A DNA stretch of 64,000 nt, from contig CAWDMC010000005.1 in assembly GCA_963803295.1 (NCBI GenBank), forward strand, positions 186,001-250,000, in the 5' to 3' direction. Source of the stretch: CAWDMC01 sp963803295 (lineage in GTDB: Bacteria > Acidobacteriota > Terriglobia > UBA7540). The notes beneath the pieces were generated by a model. The model worked only from the letters and a program-made list of their open reading frames with translations. It was not told where the DNA came from and searched no databases. The position numbers and the translations under genes were made by a program. This document shows, piece by piece, positions 41,003 through 50,166 of the stretch. How positions within the stretch are numbered: position 1 is the first letter of the stretch; every line of letters starts with the position of its first letter.

Positions 41003-43050
41003 TCAGTTGTTTGGCGAAAGAATCGCGGCGAATCCACCTCCAGAAGCCAAATGGACACTCAGTTTGTCGGTCGCATTCAGCCGCTTCGTGGCCATGTTCA
41101 GACTGGTTCCAACCTTGTCGGCATCCGGTCCGTCGGCGAAGATCTGCACTCGATATTCACCTGGGCCGAGAAAGCTCAATGGAACCTCGATGTCCCTTTG
41201 GTCCCAGTTGGTCATGGCGCCGAGGTACCAAGCACTATTTTTCTGGCGCGCGATGGTAATGTACTTGCCGACCTCACCGTTCAGGACTCTTGTTTCATCC
41301 CACACCGTCGGCACTCTCTCGATAAATTCCAATCCGGGCTGACCTTCGTAAGCTTCCGGATAATCAGCCAGCATGACAAGTGGGGCCTCATACACCACGT
41401 ACATGGCAAGCTGATGAGCGCGCGTCCCCTGCGTCATGGGGGCAATATCCTGAACCTTAAACTGGCCGCGCACCTTGTTTCGGAAACCCCCGGGCGTATA
41501 GTCCATCGGGCCTGCCAGCATCCGTGTAAACGGAATGGTCACGTTGTATTCCGGTGTAACGCGTTCGCTCCACTTGCTATATTCCATGCCCATGACGGCT
41601 TCTCGCGTCAGCAAATTGGGGTAGGTGCGCCGCAGCCCCGTGGGCTTGTAGGCGCCGTGGTAATCCACGGTCAGATGATGCTCCGCTGCCTTTCGTATCC
41701 ACTTCTCATAGAGGTTCACCATTTCCTGGTCGTCACGATCCATAGAGTCCACCTTAATTCCTGCTACTCCCCATCTTTCATAAAGGGCCATGGCCTCGTC
41801 GAGCTGATTATCCAGGGGTCGCCAGTCAACCCAAAGAATGATCTTCACTTCCTTTTGCCTGGCGTGCTCCATGATCTCCGTGATGTCGATGTCTGGTGCG
41901 GGCTTCGTGATATTGCCCCCCGGATGGGCTTCATCCGCGCCATACCATCCGCCATCAATCAGCATGTATTCAAGGTGATGCCGGGCCGCAAAGTCGATGT
42001 AGTGCTTCATCGTGGGCGTGTTCATGCCGGGCGTGAAAGGCACATTCTCGGCATAACTTCCTGTCCACCAATCCCAGGCGGCTTTCCCAGGCTTAATCCA
42101 GGAAGTATCGGCTATCGAGCAGGGCTGACTCAGATTTAAGACGAGGTAATTCGATTCAATCAGGCTACCAGGCGAGGGGCCGACCAGCAGCACCCGCCAC
42201 GGCGTTGCCTTGGGGGTCTTGCCGGTCACTGGCTGCTCCATCAGTTGGTACTGGGACCACGGGAGGTTGCGGGCTATATCTTCCCTGCGGGCGCGACGAG
42301 ACAGCTTGCTCGTGAGGGCATTCTCCACGCCGGATACGCCGCTCACATACATTCCAGCATAATCGGTAAGGTCGGCCTCGAGGAGCGCCACCCAGGGGCC
42401 CTCAGGCACCTCCACCAGCAAAGGCAGGTTGATGATCGAGGATGGCTTGACTTCGTTCAGGCTGATCCGAAGGTACTCCCCCTCGTTATGGGTATTGACT
42501 CGCCCCATATTCAGCGCATAGGCAAAGACATCACCAGCGAAATGAAAGCCCGTGTCCTCAGAAGACATCGCGAACTTCTCTATCGCGGTTTGCCTGGGGA
42601 GGAAGTAGCGGAATGCGACGCCTTCGTTATAGGCGCGAAAGATCAGGTCTATCCGCCGGCCGGGGGGCGCCGTTCGTGGAGTGACACGGTCAACTGCTTG
42701 TAATTGTCGGGAACCCTTCGCTTCGTACCAAAAGGATTCTCCCAAGTCGCGCTATGCGATTGGCGGTCCGTCGATATGACTTCGAAATCTTCAGCGAGGG
42801 GACTGGCTCCCAGGAAGTCGAGACCCAGAGGCGAGTCGGTCAGGAGCAGCTTGCCTTTGTAGCTGACGCTGTAATAGGCACGCTTGCCCGGCAAATAGGG
42901 TTGGGGTAGCGCTTTCAAAGCAAGTGAGATCGTTAGATTGCCATCCGGTGAGGAAACGGCCATCGGCTCGGCGGCACTCAATATCCGAGTCACGCCAAGA
43001 AGTCCGATGCAGAGGAGGAGAGCCGCAGTAACAGAATTCCGTTTCAACAT
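41003..43050 (-). pseudogene. glycoside hydrolase family 97 protein, single frameshift
   Basis: Starts at ATG 43050 with GAGAGGA upstream; signal peptide LLLCIGLLGVTRILSAAEP. The N-terminal domain (SPDGNLTISLAL, GLDFLGASPLAEDF, WENPFGTKRRVPDNY) is in one frame to about 42670. The catalytic TIM barrel (SYAENVPFTPGMNTPTMKHY, DGGWYGAD, ILWVDWRPL, GIKVDSMDRDDQEMV) is in another frame ending at 41003. One indel near 42665-42680 separates them; the joined product would be about 680 residues. VDSMDRDDQ, with Asp at the nucleophile position, resembles retaining GH97 alpha-galactosidases. Periplasmic. It is either inactivated or an assembly error. Confidence 0.82.
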
Positions 43051-43348
43051 GACCAATAGTCCTCTCTTGGGCTGATGTTCACTTTTGGAGTGCAGGCGAT
43101 GATTCATGGCATTCGTACGTACGTATTATATGTCAAGCCTCTTTCATGATCGCAAAGCGGGTGCATCTGTCAGAATCCAGCGATTAGGACTTGTGCCGAG
43201 AAGCGCGCTTACATTGACTGGTCTGGCCAACTTCCGTGTGGGCGGATATCCGGAAGTCTAAGGTGCCCGTAATCCCGGAACTCTTCCCGCCCGGACCGAA
43301 TCTGTATCTACGAGATGACGACCAAACTACCAAGGACAGAGGGTGTTA

Positions 43349-44518
43349 TTACCGCAGCATCCAGGCCGCTGTAAGCGCGTAAATCTCCGCGCATCGGGTA
43401 ATGTTGCGGATGGGAACGAACTCTTTGGGTCCATGAGAGACGGTCAGCAATCCCGGTCCATACGCGAAGGCGGGAATGCCGTGAGCGGCATAGAATCGCG
43501 TTTCGAGTAAGCCTGGGCACATCTCGAATGCGGGATCTCTACCGGCCACGCTCGCTATGTGCCGCGACAGAACGACGCCGAGCGGATCTCCCGACGGAGT
43601 CGCCGCCGAGGCTTCCTCCTGAAGCGTTTCGATTTCGAAACCTTCCAGTGCTTTGCGCAACCGGCGCTTTTCCTCTTCAAGGTTTTCTTCGGGATTGATG
43701 CGGCGGTCAACCGTGAAAGAGCAGAAATCGGGTGTCACGTTGAAATTGGTACCCGCCTCGACCCGCCCGCCGAGCATCAGAATGGACTTCCGCGCTGCCG
43801 CCGGAGAGATGTTCTGTCGGGTTTCGCGAAGCTCTACTTCGTTCCTAATGGCAACTAGCCGCATAATCGCCGGCAGCGCGCGCTCGAACGCGTTCACACC
43901 TTCGAATTGCCGGCCGACGTGCGCCGCCTTCCCACGCATGGTGGCGCCTAGCGAAATGGCCCCGCGGTTGGCGTTCCAGATGACACCCCCGGTGGGCTCC
44001 GGCGTGAGCATACCCACTGCGTCTCTCCCGAGCAGCCCGCGTGCATCGAGATCGCGAGACCCGCGCGGGCCGGCGGTTTCTTCGTCCGGCACTAGTACGA
44101 TTCCGATCCGGCCGGTATTAAGAAGCCCTTCATCACGCACAGCCGCAGCGGCGTGAATCATCGCGGCCAGCCCGCTTTTCATGTCCGACGAGCCCCGACC
44201 GAACAGATTTGCACCTTCGACCCGTGGCTGAAACTGATCGCGGCTCTGCGCGGGAACAACATCGTAGTGACCGCTGAAATAAAGCGTTCGCTGGCCAGTC
44301 CCGGCCGACGCGAGTACACACGCACCTTCACGTCTCACATCATCGAAACCGAGCCTGTCCAATTCGTCGAAGAGAGCGCGGGCGCATTCCTCAAAGTGAA
44401 TCCCGGGTGGATTCTCCGACGGAATCGCGATCAACCGCTTCGTAAGATCCAGCATCGCTGGCTCCGAGAGCCGTTGGCGCAGTCGGGATGAAACCTGCTC
44501 AGTATCTAGGGTTTCCAT
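43349..44518 (-). CDS. M20-family metallopeptidase (ArgE/DapE type)
   Basis: 389 residues, ATG at 44518. Two-zinc motifs: FSGHYDVVPA near residue 82, GRGSSDMKSGL near residue 106 (bridging Asp), VPDEETAGPRGS near residue 143 (Glu pair), and LTPEPTGGV near residue 172. A dimerisation lid domain with AAHVGRQFEGVNAFERA follows, and the C-terminal HGPKEFVPI has the last His. It hydrolyses amide bonds of acylated amino acids or short peptides. No signal peptide. The substrate is not assignable among ArgE, DapE and carboxypeptidase-like members. Confidence 0.9.
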   Translation of the reverse strand: METLDTEQVSSRLRQRLSEPAMLDLTKRLIAIPSENPPGIHFEECARALFDELDRLGFDDVRREGACVLASAGTGQRTLYFSGHYDVVPAQSRDQFQPRVEGANLFGRGSSDMKSGLAAMIHAAAAVRDEGLLNTGRIGIVLVPDEETAGPRGSRDLDARGLLGRDAVGMLTPEPTGGVIWNANRGAISLGATMRGKAAHVGRQFEGVNAFERALPAIMRLVAIRNEVELRETRQNISPAAARKSILMLGGRVEAGTNFNVTPDFCSFTVDRRINPEENLEEEKRRLRKALEGFEIETLQEEASAATPSGDPLGVVLSRHIASVAGRDPAFEMCPGLLETRFYAAHGIPAFAYGPGLLTVSHGPKEFVPIRNITRCAEIYALTAAWMLR

Positions 44519-44639
44519 TTTGGCAGTATCTCCCTCCGCGCCGAATCGCGCACATCGCTGCCAAATGATGCCACAGCCGTGTGTCGAACTCGTGCGAACA
44601 AAACAAGCGAATAAAGCGTCATGTTTCCCTAATTTCTGA

Positions 44640-45266
44640 TTAGTTGGAGACCCCCACGATTTTGCGTAGCGAGGAGCGATTCTCCGCCGTTTTAATCATG
44701 AAGTCGGCCACGTCCGCCCGTGAAATCTTGAAACCGAAGTGTGGCAGGTGTCCCTCTCGCACACGATACTTACCGGTGTAGGGCTTATCGGTCAATTCGG
44801 GCGGACGCACGATTGTCCAGTCAAGCCCACTTTCTTGAAACAAGGCCTCCATGGCGGCGGCATCCGCAACAACACTCCGGAAAAGCAACCGTCCAAGAAG
44901 ATACGCAGGGGGAATGATCGAGTCCTTAAACAGGAAGGCCACCGACTCGACCACGACGCGTCTGACTCCCGCTTGGGGCATGGCGCCCGTCAGCGCACCA
45001 CCGAACTGCCGCAAAAGGTTGGCGTCCGCCTTTGAAGCAGGTTGGCGCGGCCCAAATCCTGACAAAACGGCGTCATGACCTTTGACAACTCGTTCAAGCT
45101 CCGCCGCATTCAACAGATTTCCTTGCCTAACCGTCAAGCGCTCCCCAAATGGCCTGAGTCGCTCCGGCGAGCGAACAAACGCGGTCACTGAATGACCGTG
45201 TTCGATTGCCTGCCGAACGATCTCCACGCCCGTGCCGCCTGTGGCTCCCAATACAAGCAATTTCAT
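44640..45266 (-). CDS. NAD(P)-binding oxidoreductase (atypical SDR)
   Basis: 208 residues, ATG at 45266. N-terminal LVLGATGGTGVEIVRQA (Rossmann GxxGxxG), then VTAFVRSPERLRPFGE, VVKGHDAVLSGFGPRQ, VRRVVVESVAFLF and WTIVRPPELTDKPYTG. It belongs to the NAD(P)H-binding NmrA/BVR-B-like group (PF13460). Likely a cytoplasmic reductase or NADP sensor. It is divergent from the TetR gene at 45371, with a palindromic site between, so it is the probable target of that regulator. Confidence 0.87.
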   Translation of the reverse strand: MKLLVLGATGGTGVEIVRQAIEHGHSVTAFVRSPERLRPFGERLTVRQGNLLNAAELERVVKGHDAVLSGFGPRQPASKADANLLRQFGGALTGAMPQAGVRRVVVESVAFLFKDSIIPPAYLLGRLLFRSVVADAAAMEALFQESGLDWTIVRPPELTDKPYTGKYRVREGHLPHFGFKISRADVADFMIKTAENRSSLRKIVGVSN

Positions 45267-45332
45267 ATTGCCTCCCTTTCCAGCTGCGCCGAGCTTTTGC
45301 GGCTAAGCGAAGCTGAGGCGTTATATTAACCT

Positions 45333-45342
45333 TAGATATCTA
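45333..45342. promoter_or_regulatory. candidate TetR operator
   Basis: Perfect 10-bp palindrome TAGATATCTA in the A/T-rich interval between the divergent oxidoreductase and TetR genes. Suitable for repression of both. Confidence 0.4.
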
Positions 45343-45370
45343 TATCCAATTAAAGTTGCTATCATTCTTT

Positions 45371-46060
45371 GTGGTGCAGAAAACAAATAAGCGTCCGTAC
45401 AAATCACTCCTTCGTCAGCGCCAAGCAGGAGAAACCCGCCGACGCATCGTCGAAGCCGCGCGGAAGCTCTTGCGGAGCGAAGGTTATGATGGCATGACCA
45501 TCGAAGCTATCGCGAAGCGGGCGGGAGTGTCTGCACAAACCGTCTATGCCGTCTTCAAGGCGAAAACGGGAATTCTGATCGCGCTTCTTGATCAGTCCAC
45601 GTTTGGGCCGGATTACGACGAGGTCATGCAGCAAGCACTGAGTGCGAGCGATCCCGAAGTCCGTTTGCAGCGCGCGGCCCGCGTTGCCAGACAAATCCGC
45701 GGCTCGCAAAGTGCGGCGTTCGATCTGCTGCGCGGTGCAGGCGTGGTAGCGCCCGAACTGGCAAAATTGGAACGACAGCGCGAGCGTCTACGCTACGAAG
45801 CGGAGGAAAGCACGATCACCTTCCTTGGCGACGCAGGAAGGCTTCGACCGGGGCTTACCCACAAGACTGCGCGGGATATCTTCTGGATGCTTACCGGAGG
45901 GGATGTCTACCGGATGCTGGTGCGGGAGCGTAGGTGGTCTTCTCAAAAATATCAGGACTGGCTGGCCGACACTCTCGTGCACTCCCTGCTGAGTCGGGCA
46001 AGAACAAGTTCGGTTCGAGGGCGGGCTACGAAATCCGGTTCGTCGGAGGAGCATGTTTGA
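45371..46060 (+). CDS. TetR/AcrR family regulator
   Basis: 229 residues from a GTG at 45371; a TTG at 45356 is the longer option and neither has a clear Shine-Dalgarno. Helix-turn-helix in RRRIVEAARKLLRSEGYDGM then IEAIAKRAGVSAQTVYAVFKAK (residues about 28-72). The C-terminal ligand domain has DLLRGAGVVAPELAKLERQR and ARDIFWMLTGGDVYRMLV. It probably represses the divergent NAD(P)-binding protein. The ligand is unknown. Confidence 0.88.
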   Translation: MVQKTNKRPYKSLLRQRQAGETRRRIVEAARKLLRSEGYDGMTIEAIAKRAGVSAQTVYAVFKAKTGILIALLDQSTFGPDYDEVMQQALSASDPEVRLQRAARVARQIRGSQSAAFDLLRGAGVVAPELAKLERQRERLRYEAEESTITFLGDAGRLRPGLTHKTARDIFWMLTGGDVYRMLVRERRWSSQKYQDWLADTLVHSLLSRARTSSVRGRATKSGSSEEHV

Positions 46061-46164
46061 AGAAGAACGCCGGACCAGGACCATCACAGCGCCAGTGTGG
46101 TCAAGTTCCTCCCCGAAGACCTAAGAGTCTCGGTTACGAATAGCATGTTTTTTCACACGCATGC

Positions 46165-46294
46165 AGTCCGAACTGCTGCAGGGCCAGGATTTCCGCTGCG
46201 GCACCTTAGTTAGCAGGTGCTTGGCATGCATGTAGGACACCTTCTCCGGCCTCTTCTTTTCACTATAAGCATTGAACCGATAGAACCATGGAGG
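46165..46294 (-). pseudogene. RAYT transposase remnant 2
   Basis: Minus-strand translation of 46294-46165 reads PWFYRFNAYSEKKRPEKVS then YMHAKHLLTKVPQRKSWPCS, corresponding to RAYT WxxxFYxFNVxSExKxxEKLxYMHxNPVxRG ... WPWSS. Shorter than remnant 1 and interrupted. It lies between the TetR gene and rbfA, at the edge of the accessory region. Confidence 0.6.
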
Positions 46295-46322
46295 CCATAA
46301 ACGTCATTCCCTGCGGCCTTAT

Positions 46323-46670
46323 CTATTCCGCTCTTTTGAGCTTCTCTAGCATCGACTCCAGCCGCTCACTTTCCTGCGGGCCGTGATCCAGGATAAAGGT
46401 CAGCTCAGGAGCGCGGCGCAGACCAAGCCGATGCGTCACCTCGCGGCGAAGATATCCGGCCGCTGAGGAAAGTCCACGCAATGAGTTAGTCTGGGCTTCC
46501 GCATCACCGAGGACTGAGACGAACAGCCGGGCATGGCCGAGATCACCGCTGATCTCAACTCGGGTCAGGGTGGCAAAGCCGATGCGGGGATCACTGAGCT
46601 CTTCGGTGATCATTAAGGCCACCTCGCTGCGGATTTGATCCGCCAGCCTCTCCTGGCGTCGTCCCGGCAT
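46323..46670 (-). CDS. rbfA: ribosome-binding factor A
   Basis: 115 residues from the ATG at 46670; the open frame extends further upstream over ylxP, but MPGRRQERLADQIRSEVALM is the family start. KH-like fold with EELSDPRIGFATLTRVEIS, HARLFVSVLGD and REVTHRLGLRRAPELTFILD. RbfA binds the 30S near helix 1 in late maturation. It follows ylxP by 10 bp and is the last gene of the nusA operon block. No truB is seen downstream; the accessory region starts instead. Confidence 0.94.
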   Translation of the reverse strand: MPGRRQERLADQIRSEVALMITEELSDPRIGFATLTRVEISGDLGHARLFVSVLGDAEAQTNSLRGLSSAAGYLRREVTHRLGLRRAPELTFILDHGPQESERLESMLEKLKRAE

Positions 46671-46680
46671 TTTTCGGCCT

Positions 46681-46962
46681 CTACCAGAAATCGATACTGT
46701 AGCTGGTGACGTCGTCACCCAAGATCCGCTCGGACTCGGCCAGCACCTGCTCGAATACTGATTCGAGCAAAGGCTGGCTGTTGGAGACGGAGACCACCCC
46801 GAGAGTGGAGTGTTGCCAGGAGTCCTGACCATCCAGTTCCGCCACCGCCACATTAAAGCGCGCGCGCAACCGCCCCTTAATCTTCAGAAGCACGGCCCGC
46901 TTTTCCTTAAGGGAGTGCGCGTAGGGCAGGTGGATTTCGAGGGTCAGGGCACCTACGGGCAT
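46681..46962 (-). CDS. ylxP: DUF503 family protein (YlxP)
   Basis: 93 residues, ATG at 46962. DUF503 features: GALTLEIHLPYAHSLKEKRAVL, IKGRLRARFNVAVAELDGQD, WQHSTLGVVSVSN and FEQVLAESERILG. In many bacteria it lies between infB and rbfA and is thought to act in ribosome maturation. Gap to infB 99 bp, to rbfA 10 bp. Confidence 0.93.
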   Translation of the reverse strand: MPVGALTLEIHLPYAHSLKEKRAVLLKIKGRLRARFNVAVAELDGQDSWQHSTLGVVSVSNSQPLLESVFEQVLAESERILGDDVTSYSIDFW

Positions 46963-47061
46963 GGGGATGAATCATCCGGCTGCCGGCCACTGGGTGATTG
47001 AAAATCGAGGCGTCAAGCGTTCTTCAAATGACCCGATGATGGAATCACTCAATGGCTCGAT

Positions 47062-49974
47062 TCACACCAGGGCAGGTTCACTCACTCTTTCGGTGACAAA
47101 GGACTCAATCACATCACCCAGCTTGACGTCGTTGAAGTTCTCGATCGCGATTCCGCATTCCATGTTGGAGCGTACCTCGGGAACGTCATCCTTAAAGCGC
47201 CGCAGGGAGTGAACTTTGCCGGTATAGACCACAACGTTATCGCGAAGCAGGCGGACCTTGGAGTCCCGGCTTATCTTGCCCTCGCGCACGTAGCAGCCTG
47301 CCACCGTGCCGACGCCGGAGACACGGAAAGTGTCCCGAACCTCGGCATGGCCGAGCATGGTCTCTTTGTAGACGATGGCCAGAAGGCCCGTCATAGCCTT
47401 CTTAATCTCGTCGGTAACATCATAGATGATGCTGTGCAGGCGGATATCCACCTTTTCAAGCTGGGCGAGCTCAGCCGCTTTGCGCTCGGGGCGGACGTTG
47501 AAACCCACAATTACGGCGTTCGAAGTTGAGGCCAGCAACACGTCGGTCTCGGTAATGGCACCGACGCCGGCAAGGATTACTTTCACCTTTACCTTTTCCG
47601 TGCTCAGCTTCGCGAGGGTATCGGAAAGCACTTCCACCGAGCCCTGTACGTCGGCCTTGATGATCAAAGGCAGTTCCTTGACGTCACTGGATGCAAGCTG
47701 CTCGTGCAACTGCTCAAGCGTCAGGCGAGCCGACTTGGCGAGCGCCGCGTCGCGCTGCTTGGCAAGGCGGTGCAGCGAAATCTGCCGCGCTTTCATCGTA
47801 TCTTCGGTCACCTGGAAGAGATCGCCGGCGCGCGGAACGTCCTCGAGCCCGAGTACCTCCACCGGACTTGAGGGGCCGACCTGCTCCACTGCCCGTCCGC
47901 GATCGTCAAACATGGCGCGAACTTTGCCGAAGACTGCTCCCACGATAAAGGCATCGCCCACGTGAAGGGTGCCGTTCTCCACCAGCATCGTAGCCACCGG
48001 ACCGCGGCCGCGATCCAGGCGGCTTTCGAGTACGGTGCCCGACGCCAGGCGGTCAGGATTGGCCTTGGGCGCCTGGATATCCGACACCAGCAGAATCATC
48101 TCCAAAAGCAGATCCAGGTTCTTTTGCTGTTTGGCCGAGACTTCCACCATAACCGTATCGCCGCCCCAGTCTTCCGGCATCAGACTGTTGTCAGCAAGCT
48201 GTTTCTTCACACGCTCGGGCAGAGCTTCGGGCTTGTCGATCTTGTTGATCGCCACAAGGATGGGGACCTTGGCGGCACGGGCGTGGGCAATGGCTTCGAG
48301 CGTCTGTGGCATGACTCCGTCATCCGCAGCCACGACCAGCACCACAACGTCGGTCACCTTCGCGCCACGGGCACGCATCATGGTGAAGGCTTCGTGACCC
48401 GGCGTATCGAGGAACACAATACGCCGGCCCTTTACTTCCACCGAATAGGCGCCGATGTGCTGGGTAATGCCTCCGGCTTCGTGTGCAGCCACGGTGGTGG
48501 TGCGGATTGCATCAAGTAGTGAAGTTTTGCCGTGGTCGACGTGGCCCATCACGGTTACCACGGGAGCGCGCTCGACCAGATCCTCGGGCAGATCGGTTTC
48601 CTTCACCTCGTGCACAACTTCTTCTTCGAAACTGATGATCTCAGTCTCCGCCCCGAAACCCTTGGCAATCTCGGTTGCGGTTGAAGCGTCGAGAGTCTGG
48701 TTGATGGTGGCAAAGATCCCATTGTCCAGCAGCTTCTTGATCACGTCCCTGGCACGTGCCTCCAGCTTCTCGGACAGTTCTTTAACGGTGATACCCTCAG
48801 TAATGGTGATCTTCCGGGTAATCGGGATTTCCACCGGAATTGCCGGTCGAGGGGGCGCCATCGGACCGAAGCGCTGCGGGCGGCCCGCAGGAGTGGAGGG
48901 CCTGTGCATGGGAGGCCGTGCCGCGGGTATTCCACCCGTGGCGTGACCGGCACCAGGCAGGGGACGCGCTGACGTAGGATGCTGTGGGCGAGGCTCGCGT
49001 CCTCGTGAAGGCAATGGTCGTGGAGCGGCCTTGCCGGCCCCAACTCCAGGATAAATCGGCTGGTTGGAGGCAGGACGCCCGGCACCCGCGGCAGGCGCCG
49101 CACTCGTCCGGGATAGTCCCGCTTGAGGAGGTCGCTGCGGCCGCGAGAAGCCCTCGCGGGGCCTGGCCGGAAAGGCACCGGCGTGTGCCTGAGGTGCGCC
49201 AGCTTGCCCCGAAGGGCGCTGGCCCTTTGGTCCGATTGGCAGGCCGCTGCTCTGGCCCCCGCCGCGGGTGGGAGCTAAGCCTGGCGCACTGCCTTGAACC
49301 GGTCCAGGAAGCGGAACGCGCCCTGGAATCCGCTGCGTTGGCGGTGGGACTGAGGGACGAACCGGTCCCACCGCAGTTGATACGCCGGCATTGGGGTGCA
49401 CACTTTCGGGTAATGGCATTGCAACCGCCGCACTCGCGGCAGGCGGAGGAGTCACACCTCCACGGAACGGAGGTAGCGTAGAAGTCGAAACGGGTCCGAC
49501 AGCAGTGCGATGCGCCGCGGCAGGCACCGGCCGCTCAGGTGCACGCTCGCTGGTCCGCTCCACTGCGGGATGATGCTTCGCCGGCGCGGGTGGCGGCGTG
49601 CGATACACGGCGCGCCGTGCCGCCTCTTGAATCTCCGCCAGCGTCCGGGTCATGGGACGCGGCTCAATGTGGAGTTCAAACGGCTTGCGGAGATGCGTCT
49701 CGTGTTCAGGCTCCCGTTCCACGAACACTTCGTGCGTCGGCGGAGCCACTGGGGCCGGAGCAACGGCAGAGACAGCCAGGCTTTCGCCTTCCCCTTCGCC
49801 AGGCTTGGCATCGGTCGAACGAAAATGTTGGCGCACTCGGTTGGCAAGGTCGTCGTCAAGGGCGCTCGAATGCGACTTCTTGTCGTGCACTCCAATGGTC
49901 GGCAGGAAATCGATGACGGACTTGCTTTTTACTTCGAGCTCACGCGCCAGCTCATTGATTCGAATAGAACTCAT
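47062..49974 (-). CDS. infB: translation initiation factor IF-2
   Basis: 970 residues, ATG at 49974 with GGGG shortly upstream. The short N-terminal IF2N-type domain is IRINELARELEVKSKSVIDF. A Pro/Ala/Arg-rich linker of about 330 residues follows (residues about 60-390). A second IF2N-like segment near 400 (GITVKELSEKLEARARDVIKK split) precedes the GTPase with VTVMGHVDHGKTSLLDAI near 470, DTPGHEAFTMMRARGA, AINKIDKP, then domains II-IV with VGFNVRPERKAAELA. IF-2 brings initiator tRNA to the 30S. It follows nusA by 192 bp, where a ylxR gene would often be but is absent. Confidence 0.97.
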   Translation of the reverse strand: MSSIRINELARELEVKSKSVIDFLPTIGVHDKKSHSSALDDDLANRVRQHFRSTDAKPGEGEGESLAVSAVAPAPVAPPTHEVFVEREPEHETHLRKPFELHIEPRPMTRTLAEIQEAARRAVYRTPPPAPAKHHPAVERTSERAPERPVPAAAHRTAVGPVSTSTLPPFRGGVTPPPAASAAVAMPLPESVHPNAGVSTAVGPVRPSVPPPTQRIPGRVPLPGPVQGSAPGLAPTRGGGQSSGLPIGPKGQRPSGQAGAPQAHAGAFPARPREGFSRPQRPPQAGLSRTSAAPAAGAGRPASNQPIYPGVGAGKAAPRPLPSRGREPRPQHPTSARPLPGAGHATGGIPAARPPMHRPSTPAGRPQRFGPMAPPRPAIPVEIPITRKITITEGITVKELSEKLEARARDVIKKLLDNGIFATINQTLDASTATEIAKGFGAETEIISFEEEVVHEVKETDLPEDLVERAPVVTVMGHVDHGKTSLLDAIRTTTVAAHEAGGITQHIGAYSVEVKGRRIVFLDTPGHEAFTMMRARGAKVTDVVVLVVAADDGVMPQTLEAIAHARAAKVPILVAINKIDKPEALPERVKKQLADNSLMPEDWGGDTVMVEVSAKQQKNLDLLLEMILLVSDIQAPKANPDRLASGTVLESRLDRGRGPVATMLVENGTLHVGDAFIVGAVFGKVRAMFDDRGRAVEQVGPSSPVEVLGLEDVPRAGDLFQVTEDTMKARQISLHRLAKQRDAALAKSARLTLEQLHEQLASSDVKELPLIIKADVQGSVEVLSDTLAKLSTEKVKVKVILAGVGAITETDVLLASTSNAVIVGFNVRPERKAAELAQLEKVDIRLHSIIYDVTDEIKKAMTGLLAIVYKETMLGHAEVRDTFRVSGVGTVAGCYVREGKISRDSKVRLLRDNVVVYTGKVHSLRRFKDDVPEVRSNMECGIAIENFNDVKLGDVIESFVTERVSEPALV

Positions 49975-50166
49975 TTGTCCCCTTACTGCACTGCTGCAAT
50001 TTACTTCGTCTACTCCGCACGCTTAAGGCCCTCTCCGTTACGGCTCTCCCTCCGAGGATATCCGGTCTGCACCTCGGTCACCGCCAGGCTGGGGGCGCGG
50101 CTCGGGTGCGGCACGGCAGCCGCACAAAGCATCGAATCCGCCTTCCACCCGCTTAGACCCGGGGAT

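Noticed and set aside
40961..42139. Long plus-strand open frame opposite GH97
   Set aside because: Antisense shadow of the GH97 catalytic domain.
25804..46300. CRISPR array or cas genes in the accessory region
   Set aside because: No regularly spaced repeats and no Cas-like proteins were seen.
49975..50166. ylxR gene between nusA and infB
   Set aside because: No open frame with DUF448 features on the minus strand in this gap; only a short hairpin-forming sequence.
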